Shown: piece by piece, positions 25,301 through 36,486 of the stretch
Numbering within the stretch: the first letter of the stretch is position 1
Layout: each line of letters begins with the position of its first letter
Source of the DNA: Sinonovacula constricta
Lineage: Eukaryota; Mollusca; Bivalvia; Cardiida; Solecurtidae
Direction of reading: 5' to 3'
DNA length: 64,000 bases
NCBI GenBank assembly: GCA_007844125.1
Contig: CM017569.1
Location: 8,336,995 to 8,400,994, forward strand
Program-made: the position numbers and the translations under genes
Notes under the pieces: generated by a model
The model's database searches: none
Told to the model about the DNA's origin: nothing
The model's input: only the letters and a program-made list of their open reading frames with translations

Positions 25301-28300
25301 CATACTGTACAGTATCTTACAGGTCAGTGGCTTATTGAGCTATATCATACTGTACAGTATCTTACAGGTCAGTGGCTGACTGGGCTATATCATACTGTAC
25401 AGTATCTTACAGGTCAGAGGCTGACAGGGCTATATCATACTGTACAGTATCTTACAGGTCAGTGGCTGACTGAGCTATATCAGGCTGTACAGTATCTTAC
25501 AGGTCAGTGGCTGACTGGGCTATATCATACTGTACAGTATCTTACAGGTCAGTGGCTGACTGGGCTATATCATACTGTACAGTATCTTACAGGTCAGTGG
25601 CTAATTGAGCTATATCATACTGTACAGTATCTTACAGGCCAGTGGCTGACTGGGCTATAGCATACTGTACAATATCTTACAGGTCAGTGGCTGACAGGGC
25701 TATATTCCACTGTATAGTATCTTACAGGCCAGTGGCTGACTGGGCTATATCATACTGTACAGTATCTTACAGGCCAGTGACTAACTGAGCTATATCATAC
25801 TGTACAGTATCTTACAGGTCAGTGACTGACTGGGCTATATTCCACTGTACAGTATCTTACAGGCCAGTGACTAACTGAGCTATATCATACTGTACAGTAT
25901 CTTACAGGCCAGTGGCTGACTGGGCTATATTCCACTGTACAGTATCTTACAGGCCAGTGACTAACTGAGCTATATCATACTGTACAGTATCTTACAGGCC
26001 AGTGACTGACTGGGCTATATCATGCTGTACAGTATCTTACAGGCCAGTGACTAACTGAGCTATATCATACTGTACAGTATCTTACAGGCCAGTGACTAAC
26101 TGAGCTATATCATACTGTACAGTATCTTACAGGTCAGTGACTGACTGGGCTATATTCCACTGTACAGTATCTTACAGGCCAGTGACTAACTGAGCTATAT
26201 CATACTGTACAGTATCTTACAGGCCAGTGGCTGACTGGGCTATATTCCACTGTACAGTATCTTACAGGCCAGTGACTAACTGAGCTATATCATACTGTAC
26301 AGTATCTTACAGGTCAGTGACTGACTGGGCTATATTCCACTGTACAGTATCTTACAGGCCAGTGACTAACTGAGCTATATCATACTGTACAGTATCTTAC
26401 AGGCCTGTGGCTGACGGGGCTATATCATACTGTACAGTATCTTACAGGCCAGTGGCTGACTGGGCTATATCAGACTGTACAGTATCTTACAGGCCAGTGG
26501 CTGACTGAGCTATATCAAACAGTACAGTATCTTACAGGCCAGTGGCTGACTGGGATATATCATACTGTACAGTATCTTACAGGTCAGTGGCTGACTGGGC
26601 TATATCATACTGTACAGTATCTTACAGGTCAGTGGCTGACTGGGCTATATCAAACAGTACAGTATCTTACAGGCCAGTGGCTGACTGGGCTATATCATAC
26701 TGTACAGTATCTTACAGGTCAGAGGCTGACAGGGCTATATCATACTGTACAGTATCTTACAGGTCAGTGGCTGACTGGGCTATATCAAACAGTACAGTAT
26801 CTTACAGGCCAGTGGCTGACTGGGCTATATCATACTGTACAGTATCTTACAGGTCAGTGGCTGACTGGGCTATATCAAACAGTACAGTATCTTACAGGCC
26901 AGTGGCTGACTGGGCTATATCATACTGTACAGTATCTTACAGGTCAGTGGCTGACTGGGCTATATCAAACAGTACAGTATCTTACAGGCCAGTGGCTGAC
27001 GGGGCTATATCATACTGTACAGTATCTTACAGGCCAGTGGCTGACTGGGCTATATCATACTGTACAGTATCTTACAGGCCAGTGGCTGACAGGGCTATAT
27101 CATACTGTACAGTATCTTACAGGTCAGTGGCTGACAGGGCTATATCATACTGTACAGTATCTTACAGGTCAGTGGCTGACTGGGCTATATCTTACTGTAC
27201 AGTATCTTACAGGCCAGTGGCTGACTGGGCTATATCATACTGTACAGTATCTTACAGGCCAGTGGCTGACTGGGCTATATCATACTGTACAGTATCTTAC
27301 AGGTCAGTGGCTGACTGGGCTATATCAAACAGTACAGTATCTTACAGGCCAGTGGCTGACTGGGCTATATCATACTGTACAGTATCTTACAGGTCAGTGG
27401 CTGACAGGGCTATATCATACTGTACAGTATCTTACAGGTCAGTGGCTGACTGGGCTATATCAAACAGTACAGTATCTTACAGGCCAGTGGCTGACTGGGC
27501 TATATCATACTGTACAGTATCTTACAGGCCAGTGGCTGACTGGGATATATCATACTGTACAGTATCTTACAGGTCAGTGGCTGACTGGGCTATATCATAC
27601 TGTACAGTATCTTACAGGTCAGAGGCTGACAGGGCTATATCATACTGTACAGTATCTTACAGGCCAGTGGCTGACTGGGATATATCATACTGTACAGTAT
27701 CTTACAGGTCAGTGGCTGACTGGGCTATATCATACTGTACAGTATCTTACAGGTCAGTGGCTGACTGGGCTATATCAGGCTGTACAGTATCTTACAGGTC
27801 AGTGGCTGACTGGGCTATATCATACTGTACAGTATCTTACAGGTCAGTGGCTGACTGGGCTATATCACACTGTACAGTATCTTACAGGTCAGTGGCTAAT
27901 TGAGCTATATCATACTGTACAGTATCTTACAGGCCAGTGGCTGACTGGGCTATAGCATACTGTACAATATCTTACAGGTCAGTGGCTGACAGGGCTATAT
28001 TCCACTGTACAGTATCTTACAGGCCAGTGACTGACTGAGCTATATCATACTGTACAGTATCTTACAGGCCTGTGGCTGACGGGGCTATATCATACTGTAC
28101 AGTATCTTACAGGCCAGTGGCTGACTGGGCTATATCAGACTGTACAGTATCTTACAGGCCAGTGGCTGACTGAGCTATATCATACTGTACAGTATCTTAC
28201 AGGCCTGTGGCTGACGGGGCTATATCATACTGTACAGTATCTTACAGGCCAGTGACTGACTGAGCTATATCATACTGTACAGTATCTTACAGGCCTGTGG

Positions 28301-31300
28301 CTGACGGGGCTATATCATACTGTACAGTATCTTACAGGCCAGTGACTGACTGGGCTTTATCATACTGTGCAGTATCTTACAGGCCAGTGGCTGACTGGGC
28401 TATATCATACTGTACAGTATTTTACAGGCCAGTGGCTGACTGGGCTATATCATACTGTACAGTATCTTACAGGTCAGTGGCTGACTGAGCTATGTCATAC
28501 TGTACAGTATCTTACAGGCCTGTGGCTGACGGGGCTATATCATACTGTACAGTATCTTACAGGCCAGTGGCTGACTGGGCTTTATCATACTGTGCAGTAT
28601 CTTACAGGCCAGTGGCTGACTGGGCTATATCATACTGTACAGTATTTTACAGGCCAGTGGCTGACTGGGCTATATCATACTGTACAGTATCTTACAGGTC
28701 AGTGGCTGACTGAGCTATGTCATACTGTACAGTATCTTACAGGCCAGTGGCTGACTGGGCTATATCATACTGTACAGTATCTTACAGGTCAGTGGCTAAT
28801 TGAGCTATATCAGACTGTACAGTATCTTACAGGCCAGTGGCTGACTGGGCTATATCATACTGTACAGTATCTTACAGGTCAGTGGCTAATTGAGCTATAT
28901 CAGACTGTACAGTATCTTACAGGCCAGTGGCTGACTGAGCTATATCAGACTGTACAGTATCTTACAGGCCAGTGGCTGACTGGGCTATATCAGACTGTAC
29001 AGTATCTTACAGGCCAGTGGCTGACTGGGCTATATCAGACTGTACAGTATCTTACAGGCCAGTGGCTGACTGAGCTATATCAGACTGTACAGTATCTTAC
29101 AGGCCAGTGGCTGACTGGGCTATATCATACTGTACAGTATCTTACAGGTCAGTGGCTGACTGGGCTATATCATACTGTACAGTATCTTACAGGCCAGTGG
29201 CTGACTGAGCTATATCATACTGTACAGTATCTTACAGGTCAGTGGCTGACTGGGCTATATCAGGCTGTACAGTATCTTACAGGTCAGTGGCTAATTGAGC
29301 TATATCTGACTGTACAGTATCTGACAGGTCAGTGGCTAATTGAGCTATATCATACTGTACAGTATTTTACAGGTCAGTGACTGACAGGGCTATATTCCAC
29401 TGTACAGTATCTTACAGGTTAGTGGCTGACAGGGCTATATCATACTGTACAGTATCTTACAGGTCAGTGGCTAATTGAGCTATATCAGACTGTACAGTAT
29501 CTTACAGGTCAGTGGACAGGGCTATATCATACTGTACAATATCTTACAGGTCAGTGGCTAATTGAGCTATATCAGACTGTACAGTATCTTACAGGTCAGT
29601 GGCTGACTGGGCTATATCATACTGTACAGTATCTTACAGGTCCGTGTCTAATTGAGCTATATCGGGCTGTACAGTATTTTACAGGTCAGTGTCTAATTGA
29701 GCTATATCGGGCTGTACAGTATCTTACAGGTCAGTGTCTAATTGAGCTATATCAGGCTGTACAGTATCTTACAGGTCAGTGTCTAATTAAGCTATATTAG
29801 ACTGTACAATATCTTACAGGTCAGTGACTAATTGAGCTATATCAGACGGTACAGTATATTACAGGTCAGTGACTAATTGAGCTATATCAGACTGTACAGT
29901 ATCGTACAGGTCAGTGACTAATTGAGCTATATCAGGCTGTACAGTATCTTACAGGTCAGTGACTAATTGAGCTATATCAGACTTGACAGTATACTACAGA
30001 TTTGTGGCTAACTGAGCTGTAGCCGGCTGTATCTTAAATGACAGTAATACAGAAGTTATGGTCAAATTCCCCAAACAGGGGTAAGAGTTTGTAACATTTG
30101 TTTGATATGTGCTGTTACCACCTTTAAAATGTTTAGGGATTCTTTCTTGTATCTTTTAGCAGAATAGCCTTTAAAATATGCCCTTATTTTAAGTCAAAAG
30201 CTCATATAGACAAAACAATTACACAACATAATATATTGTTGTGTTCTTGTATAATATTATAAATTAATATTGTTATAATAATTTAACCAATTTCATGTTT
30301 ATTTTGTACACTATTAAGTAAAATATCAGACTCTCTCACACACAGCTGCCTGATCAGGGCTTTTCTGCACAATTAGTATTGTAGGTCAGAGTGTTAACTG
30401 GATACATGGAGACTAACATTGATTGTTTGATATATACTGTTTTGTCCATTACTTTTTTAATTAGCTGTGGGTATATGTTCAATGCCATATTCTTTCGTGC
30501 CATAAAGTATACAGTTTTCAACAGGTCATCAGCTTTTGTCACAACAGCTGCCAGGGACTTCTGCAATGAGTTTGTTATTTGTACAGTCACTTGTAATGTA
30601 TCTGACTTTTCTGAAAGTCTGTGCTTGCATTGTTGGTCATAAATGCATTTTCCTTTGTCTCAATGCAGAGTTGACAGCGCATTGATATTTGGTTGATAAC
30701 AAGGTCAAAATCTTTTACTAACCAATCTTTAAACTGTGGGTCTTTAATCCAGTTTTCCTGAAAATTTCTGGCATGAGACTTTTTCTTTTTTGCTGGGGTT
30801 GCCATTTTTCCAATATCAACAATGACATTCTGTATATACTACTGAGAGACTGATTCTGCAATGATTACACTTATTCTGCTATGCAGCTTTAAGTGATAAT
30901 ATTGCAACCAGCCAAGGTTGGTACTAACTACATAATTAAACTAGTAACCCAGAAATAAACAGATTTAGCTACGGCCACTTTTGGTTTCCAATCAGAATTT
31001 CATTGCATTATAAGATTTGATTATGCCATAAGCAAGAACACTGTGTTGACAAATGCTTGAATGTTACCAGTCAGTTAGTTAGTAAATCATTGTTTAGTCA
31101 CTTTAACAATAATCATACATGAACAGAACAGAGAAAATACAATGTCTTGACAAATGTTAGAATGTTACTTGTGCATTATCCAGGCCCAGCCAGTGTTAAC
31201 TATAGAGCCAGGTGAGGGTTATATCACCAGTGTCCAGTGGTCTCCAGTCCGAGCCTCAGTGTTTGCAGCAACTACCCAGTCAGGCCACCTCCTCATCTAT

Positions 31301-34300
31301 GATCTCAAAAATGGCCACACCATACCTGTTCACAAGATACAGGCATGTCCACAGAAAGATCCTGTATTCTCGTGTCAGTTCAACTCACAACAGTAAGTAA
31401 TCTTTTAATTTTATTATTTTTTGTTCTATTTGTGTGTGTTCTTCTATTACTTTCTGAAGAAAAGCTTGACATTCATACTTTAAAATCCAGATGGCCTTTT
31501 TGTGACATCAAACATGTGAATGCATGAAATGATCCATGTGTATACACATTTGTATGCAGTTGTACCCTTTTTTGTTGCAGAGATAAAAACAAATATCATA
31601 ACAAATGACAACAACAAAACAGTTTCATTTGTACATGTTAATATGAGGATCAAATAAAATATGCTGATGTTCATTGTTGTACACCTGTCAAAGATGGGTC
31701 ATATTTTGAGAACACCCATGGCGGACTGGGGGGGAGGGGGGGGGGGGGGGGCGTGCGGACAGGTGGCGTCCACAGTGATGTCTACTCTCTAAATCAAATG
31801 GTTGCTGTCCAATCTTCATGAAACTTGGGGATATGACTGGAACTCATTGTGCAAGCAAATGTCCCAAGAAAGCAGGCTTATCTGTATTGTGGCTTTGGTT
31901 GTGTGACCACTTGCATTAATAATGCTTGAACATCAGTGTGATAAAATTAAAAATGGTTCTTAAGAATGTAATCTATCTCACCAATATTTCAACTATTGCC
32001 TTTACTGCAGTATTACTCTTTCAAGTTAAATAAATCTAAATATTATATGCTCCATGTTGTGACACATTTCTACTTTGTAAATGTTTTAATGGTAATGGGA
32101 TGCAGAAAGCCAAATTGTTGACACCTTTTACATTTTACCAGTCCATGTTTGACTTTATGCATACATTTTATTAAAACTGTTTCTTGTAAAAATAATTACC
32201 TCTGGTTTTATTATAGTTCAAAAGGTTGCAAATTAAAATACCTTTTTTAAGGATTATGGACCCTAAAGAGAATTGTCAAGAAATTGATGGAGCCTTACTT
32301 TATAATAACTGTTGGCCAAAGTGGAAAATTCCAAAAGAACCTTTAAAACAGAAATACTCTAACAGACACTGACAGTTACACTGAACAGTGCAAATATGAT
32401 ACGACATAGATTATCGGATTGTACATTTTATAACAAAATCACTTCACAAACTTCTGTAATCACATACAGTAAAATTGCATTACTTCTTGTAATATTCTCA
32501 AAGTTTTGGCATCACTCTTTCTAGCACTCTTTTTGTATTATTAACACAATATTGCCCTTTTGTCTTCCTACAAGTAAATCTGTTCTGTAAACCATCTTCA
32601 CCCTCTCTGACATCTTAAGATATGATAATTTTTTCATTTTATCATCCACCAAGCATGCTTGCTGCATGTTCAGAGCTGCATTATTAGTCAAATATTTACG
32701 TCACAGTGGAAACCCCCCCACCCTCACGTGTCAAAAATTTACTTAAAAAAGATATAATGTACTGTTGAATGACATATTACCCAACATAAGTCAATATTTA
32801 CTGATTCATTAGGGTCATTCACGAATTAATTAATTGAACTTTCTATTTGAAACTGTAACAGCATACATACAGCATAGATCACATACTATGTATGTTCTTA
32901 GTATAAACAATTACACAATAATTATATGTTCTGTTTTAGTATACTGGCTGTGGGGAGTGCTTCGTGATATATATACATCTATATATGTTTTCTATATTCT
33001 TATAGGTTAATAGGACTGTTCTTTTGGCTGTGGGGTACACCAAGAGGTATATCCATATTTATAATACATATTTTGTATTAAGTTGTAGTCTATTGGCTGT
33101 GTGGTACACCATAGGATATAACTATATTTTCAATATGCGGTTCTGTATTTTATTATAGGCCCATTCTACTGGCTGTATGAGATACCAAGTGGTATTTCCA
33201 TATCTAAAATAAATATTTTGTGTTCCCTTGTAGGCCCAGTCTACTGGCTGTAGAGGAATCAACAGGCTATATCCACATCTACATTAATGCTATGTATTCT
33301 GTTGTAGGCCCAGTCTACTGGCTGTAGAGCAATCAACAGGCTATATCCATATCCACATTAATGCTATGTATTCTGTTGTAGGCCCAGTCCTCTGGCTGTA
33401 GGGGATGCCACAGGCTATATCCACATCTACATTAATGCTATGTATTCTGTTGTAGGCCCAGTCTACTGGCTGTTGGGGATTCAACAGGCTATTTCCATAT
33501 CCACATTAATGCTATGTATTCTGTTGTAGGCCCAGTCTACTGGCTGTTGGGGATTCAACAGGCTATATCCATATCCACATTAATGCTATGTATTCTGTTG
33601 TAGGCCCAGTTTACTGGCTGTAGAGCAATCAACAGGCTATATCCACATCTACATTAATGCTATGTATTCTGTTGTAGGCCCAGTTTACTGGCTGTAGAAC
33701 AATCAACAGGCTATATCCACATCTACATTAATGCTATGTATTCTGTTGTAGGCCCAGTTTACTGGCTGTAGAGCAATCAACAGGCTATATCCATATCCAC
33801 ATTAATGCTATGTATTCTGTTGTAGGCCCAGTCTACTGGCTGTAGGGGATTCAACAGGCTATATCCATATCCACATTAATGCTATGTATTCTGTTGTAGG
33901 CCCAGTCTACTGGCTGTTGGGGATTCAACAGGCTATTTCCATATCCACATTAATGCTATGTATTCTGTTGTAGGCCCAGTCTACTGGCTGTTGGGGATTC
34001 AACAGGCTATATCCATATCCACATTAATGCTATGTATTCTGCTGTAGGCCCAGTCTACTGGCTGTTGGGGATTCAACAGGCTATATCCATATCCACATTA
34101 ATGCTATGTATTCTGTTATAGGCCCAGTCTACTGGCTGTTGGGGATTCAACAGGCTATATCCATATCCATATTAATGCTATGTATTCTGCTGTAGGCCCA
34201 GTCTACTGGCTGTTGGGGATTCAACAGGCTATATCCATATCAACATTAATGCTATGTATTCTGCTGTAGGCCTAGTCTACTGGCTGTTGGGGATTCAACA

Positions 34301-35139
34301 GGCTATATCCATATCCACATTAATGCTATGTATTCTGTTGTAGGCCCAGTCTACTCTCTGTAGGAAATAATACAGGATATATTCACATCTACATTAATGC
34401 TATGTATTCTGTTGTAGGCCTAGTCTACTGTCTGTAGGGGATGCCACAGGCTATATCCACATCTACATTAATGCTATGTATTCTGTTGTAGGCCCAGCCT
34501 ACTGTCTGTAGGGGATGCCACAGGCTATATCCACATCTACATTAATGCTATGTATTCTGTTGTAGGCCCAGTCTACTGTCTGTAGGGGATGCCACAGGCT
34601 ATATCCACATCTACATTAATGCTATGTACTCTGTTGTAGGCCCAGTCTACTGTCTGTAGGGGATGCCACAGGCTATATCCACATCTACATTAATGCTATG
34701 TATTCTGTTGTAGGCCCAGTCTACTGTCTGTAGGGGATGCCACAGGCTATATCCACATCTACATTAATGCTATGTATTCTGTTGTAGGCCCAGTCTACTG
34801 TCTGTAGGGGATGCCACAGGCTATATCCACATCTACATTAATGCTATGTATTCTGTTGTAGGCCCAGTTTACTGGCTGTAGGGGATGCCACAGGCTATAT
34901 CCACATCTACATTAATGTTACGTATTCTGTTACAGGCCCAGTCTACTGGCTGTGGGGGATGCCACAGGCTATATCCATATCCACATTAATGCTATGTATT
35001 CTGTTGTAGGCCCAGTCTACTGTCTGTAGGGGATGCCACAGGCTATATCCACATCTACAAGCTCAGCAGCAACTTGCGAGCACCTGCCACAAAGGAGCTG
35101 GAGTACATTGGCAATCTAGTCACAGTAACACAAGAGTGA
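13337..35139 (+). CDS. DYNC2I2: Cytoplasmic dynein 2 intermediate chain 2 (WD repeat-containing protein 34), eleven exons
   Basis: Coding exons: 13337-13395, 18775-18859, 19397-19535, 21556-21688, 22016-22197, 22561-22694, 23788-23867, 24331-24512, 25120-25277, 31184-31392, 35010-35139. The sum is 1491 nt, 496 aa; human WDR34 is 536 aa. Frames join exactly, with GT donors and AG acceptors. Key blocks: MFVDEALEGV at the start; a VQTDEE segment (residues 49-54) at the place of human VQTE, probably the light-chain-binding region; FLRRIEPYVVKQL; then seven WD40 blades from about residue 105 (VTSLSWNSTGSVIAASYG, GGTFNGEVMLWDLSR, SSDGKILQWK, PVYALDCSPFHRNAFISAG, SVQWSPVRASVFAA, FSCQFNSQQPSLLSVGDATG). 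It partners DYNC2I1 in the dynein-2 motor that drives retrograde intraflagellar transport in cilia. The N-terminus is 59 coding nt in exon 1, 5.4 kb upstream of exon 2. Exon 7 appears one residue shorter than the human alignment at its start. Tandem arrays abut exons 7, 9 and 11. Confidence 0.95.
13986..14020. repeat. CA-type microsatellite
   Basis: Imperfect (CA)n run, 'acacacacacacacg' and 'cacacacacatacacac', in DYNC2I2 intron 1. It accounts for the Val/Cys-rich minus-strand open frame there, which is not a gene. Confidence 0.8.
14731..16108. mobile_element. Non-autonomous hAT-type DNA transposon
   Basis: Perfect 15-bp terminal inverted repeats CAGTGTTCTCCAGAA (14731-14745) and TTCTGGAGAACACTG (16094-16108), flanked by direct GTAAAG at 14725-14730 and 16109-16114 (6-bp target duplication). 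CAGTG termini are characteristic of hAT elements. Subterminal regions share 'gccggctacttt' (14782) and 'gcctgctacttt' (16046, 16076). A GC-rich block at 15957-16035 stands out from the AT-rich interior. No transposase motif is seen in any frame. It lies in DYNC2I2 intron 1. Confidence 0.75.
16115..18774. other. DYNC2I2 intron 1, distal part: no gene seen
   Basis: AT-rich, with a 13-nt poly-C run at 17504-17516 and the right-hand inverted motifs described for 13497-18463. No coding exon is recognised; open frames at 17131-17369 overlap on both strands without recognisable domains. Confidence 0.4.
19536..21555. other. DYNC2I2 intron 3: no gene seen
   Basis: Intron between exons 3 and 4. It is AT-rich, with pyrimidine-rich tracts around 19690-19850. 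No array, transposon end or exon is recognised. Confidence 0.4.
23329..23783 (+). repeat. Five-copy 91-bp tandem array spanning the exon 7 acceptor of DYNC2I2
   Basis: Units begin with ACAGTTGATGA at 23329, 23420, 23511, 23602 and 23693, each exactly 91 bp apart and almost identical. A sixth ACAGTTGATGA at 23784 is the real 3' splice site: CAG then exon 7 TTGATGAGC. Every unit therefore carries a copy of the acceptor (tttgtacag) plus about 7 nt of the exon start, with 83-84 nt of intron. Units differ only by rare substitutions (e.g. 'tttact' against 'tctact' in copy 1, 'attcgt' in the last), so the expansion is recent. 91 is not a multiple of 3. Confidence 0.92.
25263..30034 (+). repeat. About 105-copy 45-bp tandem array spanning the exon 9 donor of DYNC2I2
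   Basis: The unit consists of the last 15 nt of exon 9 (TACAGTATCTTACAG), then the first 30 nt of intron 9 (GTCAGTGGCTGA...). The first unit contains the genuine donor at 25277/25278. The 45-bp period is kept almost without indel over 4.7 kb; one 42-bp unit lies near 29505. Units vary mainly at the donor second base (CAG|GTCAGT or CAG|GCCAGT), at GGCTGA/GACTAA and at CATAC/CAGAC/TTCCAC. A five-unit (225-bp) higher-order duplication is seen at 28356 against 28581. Unit junctions create a perfect 14-bp palindrome, ATACTGTACAGTAT. Copies decay after about 29650. Because 45 is a multiple of 3, two frames stay open for hundreds of codons; those are not genes. Confidence 0.95.
30354..30805 (-). pseudogene. 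hAT/ZMYM-like transposase N-terminal fragment
   Basis: The minus-strand frame begins MATPAKKKKSHARNFQENW and continues with KDWLVKDFDLVINQISMRCQ, then LCIETKENAF. This is the 'FQENW...W...C.LC' opening of zinc-finger hAT-type transposases related to ZNF862/ZMYM-like proteins. A frame change near 30590 leads to TNSLQKSLAAVVTKADDLLK and a hydrophilic stretch, then a stop at 30354. No terminal inverted repeats were found around it. It lies antisense in DYNC2I2 intron 9, just after the 45-bp array, and is broken. Confidence 0.5.
31393..32939. other. DYNC2I2 intron 10, proximal part: no gene; poly-G tract
   Basis: AT-rich intron. An interrupted poly-G run occupies 31728-31751 (7 G, one A, 16 G), a potential quadruplex and a sequencing trouble spot. 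It is followed by 'ttcatgaaacttgggg', of the type seen in molluscan dispersed repeats. No exon is recognised. Confidence 0.45.
32940..35009 (+). repeat. 74-bp tandem array spanning the exon 11 acceptor of DYNC2I2
   Basis: The unit is the first 49 nt of the last exon (GCCCAGTCTACTG... to CACATCTAC) plus the last 25 nt of intron 10 (ATTAATGCTATG...TTGTAG). From 33234 to the real exon at 35010 is 1776 bp, exactly 24 units. Upstream are about four decayed copies beginning at 32940, 33006, 33089 and 33159 with spacings of 66, 83, 70 and 75 bp. Units nearest the exon are most like it (TCTGTAGGGGATGCCACAGG); middle units share a TTGGGGATTCAACAGG variant. Each copy has a usable TAG acceptor. 74 is not a multiple of 3, and read-through into a second unit meets an in-frame TAG. 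Confidence 0.94.
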
Positions 35140-35660
35140 CTATGCTAGTGGGCCAAATATAGACTGCACATTTGAGATATTATATAGAGTTTTAACAGTC
35201 TGGAATGTCTTTTTTAATTTCTTGTTTTTTTTTATGTACTGACTTTTTACAAAAAAAAGTGTCAGTGTGGTTTGGTTACATTTTATTTTCTGTAGTGCCA
35301 GGTAGTGTATCAGATTCATGTAAAGAACACCTTTATCAGGGTGTAAAGCATTGAATATCCTTTAATATACCAGGCATCATGTAACATCCCCCACAATGAT
35401 TATACTAGGTTGTAAATTTTGACTTTTCTAATTAACCTGAAATCAAATGTTTGTCTCTTTATGTGAACTTCTGGAACTCTTTGGCTGAAATGATCATGGC
35501 TATCATTGCTATTGAAAAAGTTTTCATGCTAGGTTTTCATGAATTGATATCAATCTGTGATATTCATATTATCTAATTTATTATGTGTATATATAAAAAA
35601 TAAAGGTCATAATATCATTAGTTAGCTTTTGTTTTGTGCCATTATAAAAAAATAAAAGAT
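35140..35660 (+). promoter_or_regulatory. DYNC2I2 3' UTR with poly(A) signals
   Basis: After the stop codon TGA at 35137-35139 there are AATAAA hexamers at 35599-35604 and 35651-35656, placing the likely cleavage site near 35620-35680. Confidence 0.55.
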
Positions 35661-35975
35661 TATCGAGACTGTCTTGCTTGACTGTAATGATGGTGTAGAT
35701 GATGAAGATTTTGTTAATGATCATGAACTACTTCATCAATTTCAACATGTTCTTTCATATCACACAGCATTGGAAATGTGTAGAAATATAAAATACATTT
35801 ATTATTTTTTCTAAAAGCAATCATGAACATTGTCTGTCTCTACATATCTGCAAATGTTTATGTGCACTGCCATATTAGAAAACACGGAAATAATGTCAAC
35901 ATCATCCATTTTCTGAGCGTCATTTTCCCACCATTTACTGAACATCAATTAGCATGATATTATGGCACTCATATT

Positions 35976-36265
35976 TTACATTGCAGCCCAGTGGTGCGCA
36001 TTCATCCACTCACTTAATTGCCTCTCCGTTTCTCCAAAGTAGATGACTGATCCACACTTTGCACAGTTTATTCCATATACAACATTCTGCTGTTTACAAT
36101 TCATCTTATTTGACATGCCAAAATCTTTCTGTTCAGTGTTGTTTTTTACTGGGTTACTCCACATAACGCTACACTTGCAATTGGCTCTGCAGGGAAAAGC
36201 ATCACTACAAACAGCACGATTTGTCTTGAGACAGAAATTAGAAGAAGACAGTCATTTATTTTTAT
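35976..36265 (-). pseudogene. Penelope-like element GIY-YIG endonuclease fragment
   Basis: The minus-strand frame reads CKQQNVVYGINCAKCGSVIY, then FGETERQLSE and NAHH. This matches the GIY-YIG nuclease tail of Penelope-like retroelements (NVVY-I-C--C, Y-GET, R---H). A cysteine-rich stretch (FPCRANCKCS) precedes it, as usual in these proteins. No reverse transcriptase part is recognisable upstream, so this is a truncated relic. The key Tyr/Gly pattern is degraded (VIYFGET for YVGET). Confidence 0.6.
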
Positions 36266-36486
36266 AATACATGTATTGATCATTATTTATCCAGCTAGTT
36301 TTTGGGTAAGTCTGAGAACATAATATTATCAGACAGGAACAACAGAAAAATGATATTTATAGATCTGTAGATAGAACGCACAAAGACATGTGACATGCTA
36401 TTTTTTTATGCCACTGGTATAATTTGTAAGAAAGAATCAAATAATAGTTAAAACAATATATGCTATTAGTTCATTTATGGTTTATA

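Noticed and set aside
26542..27903. 453-codon open reading frame of 15-residue repeats
   Set aside because: It lies wholly in the 45-bp array of DYNC2I2 intron 9. The frame is open only because the unit is a multiple of three without stops in that phase; a second frame is equally open.
28367..29380. 337-codon repetitive reading frame (and the 171-codon one at 25145)
   Set aside because: The other open phase of the same 45-bp array. No protein composition or start context supports it.
25263..30034. CRISPR-like or telomere-like direct repeat array
   Set aside because: Units are head to tail with no unique spacers, in a eukaryotic intron, and derive from an exon-intron boundary.
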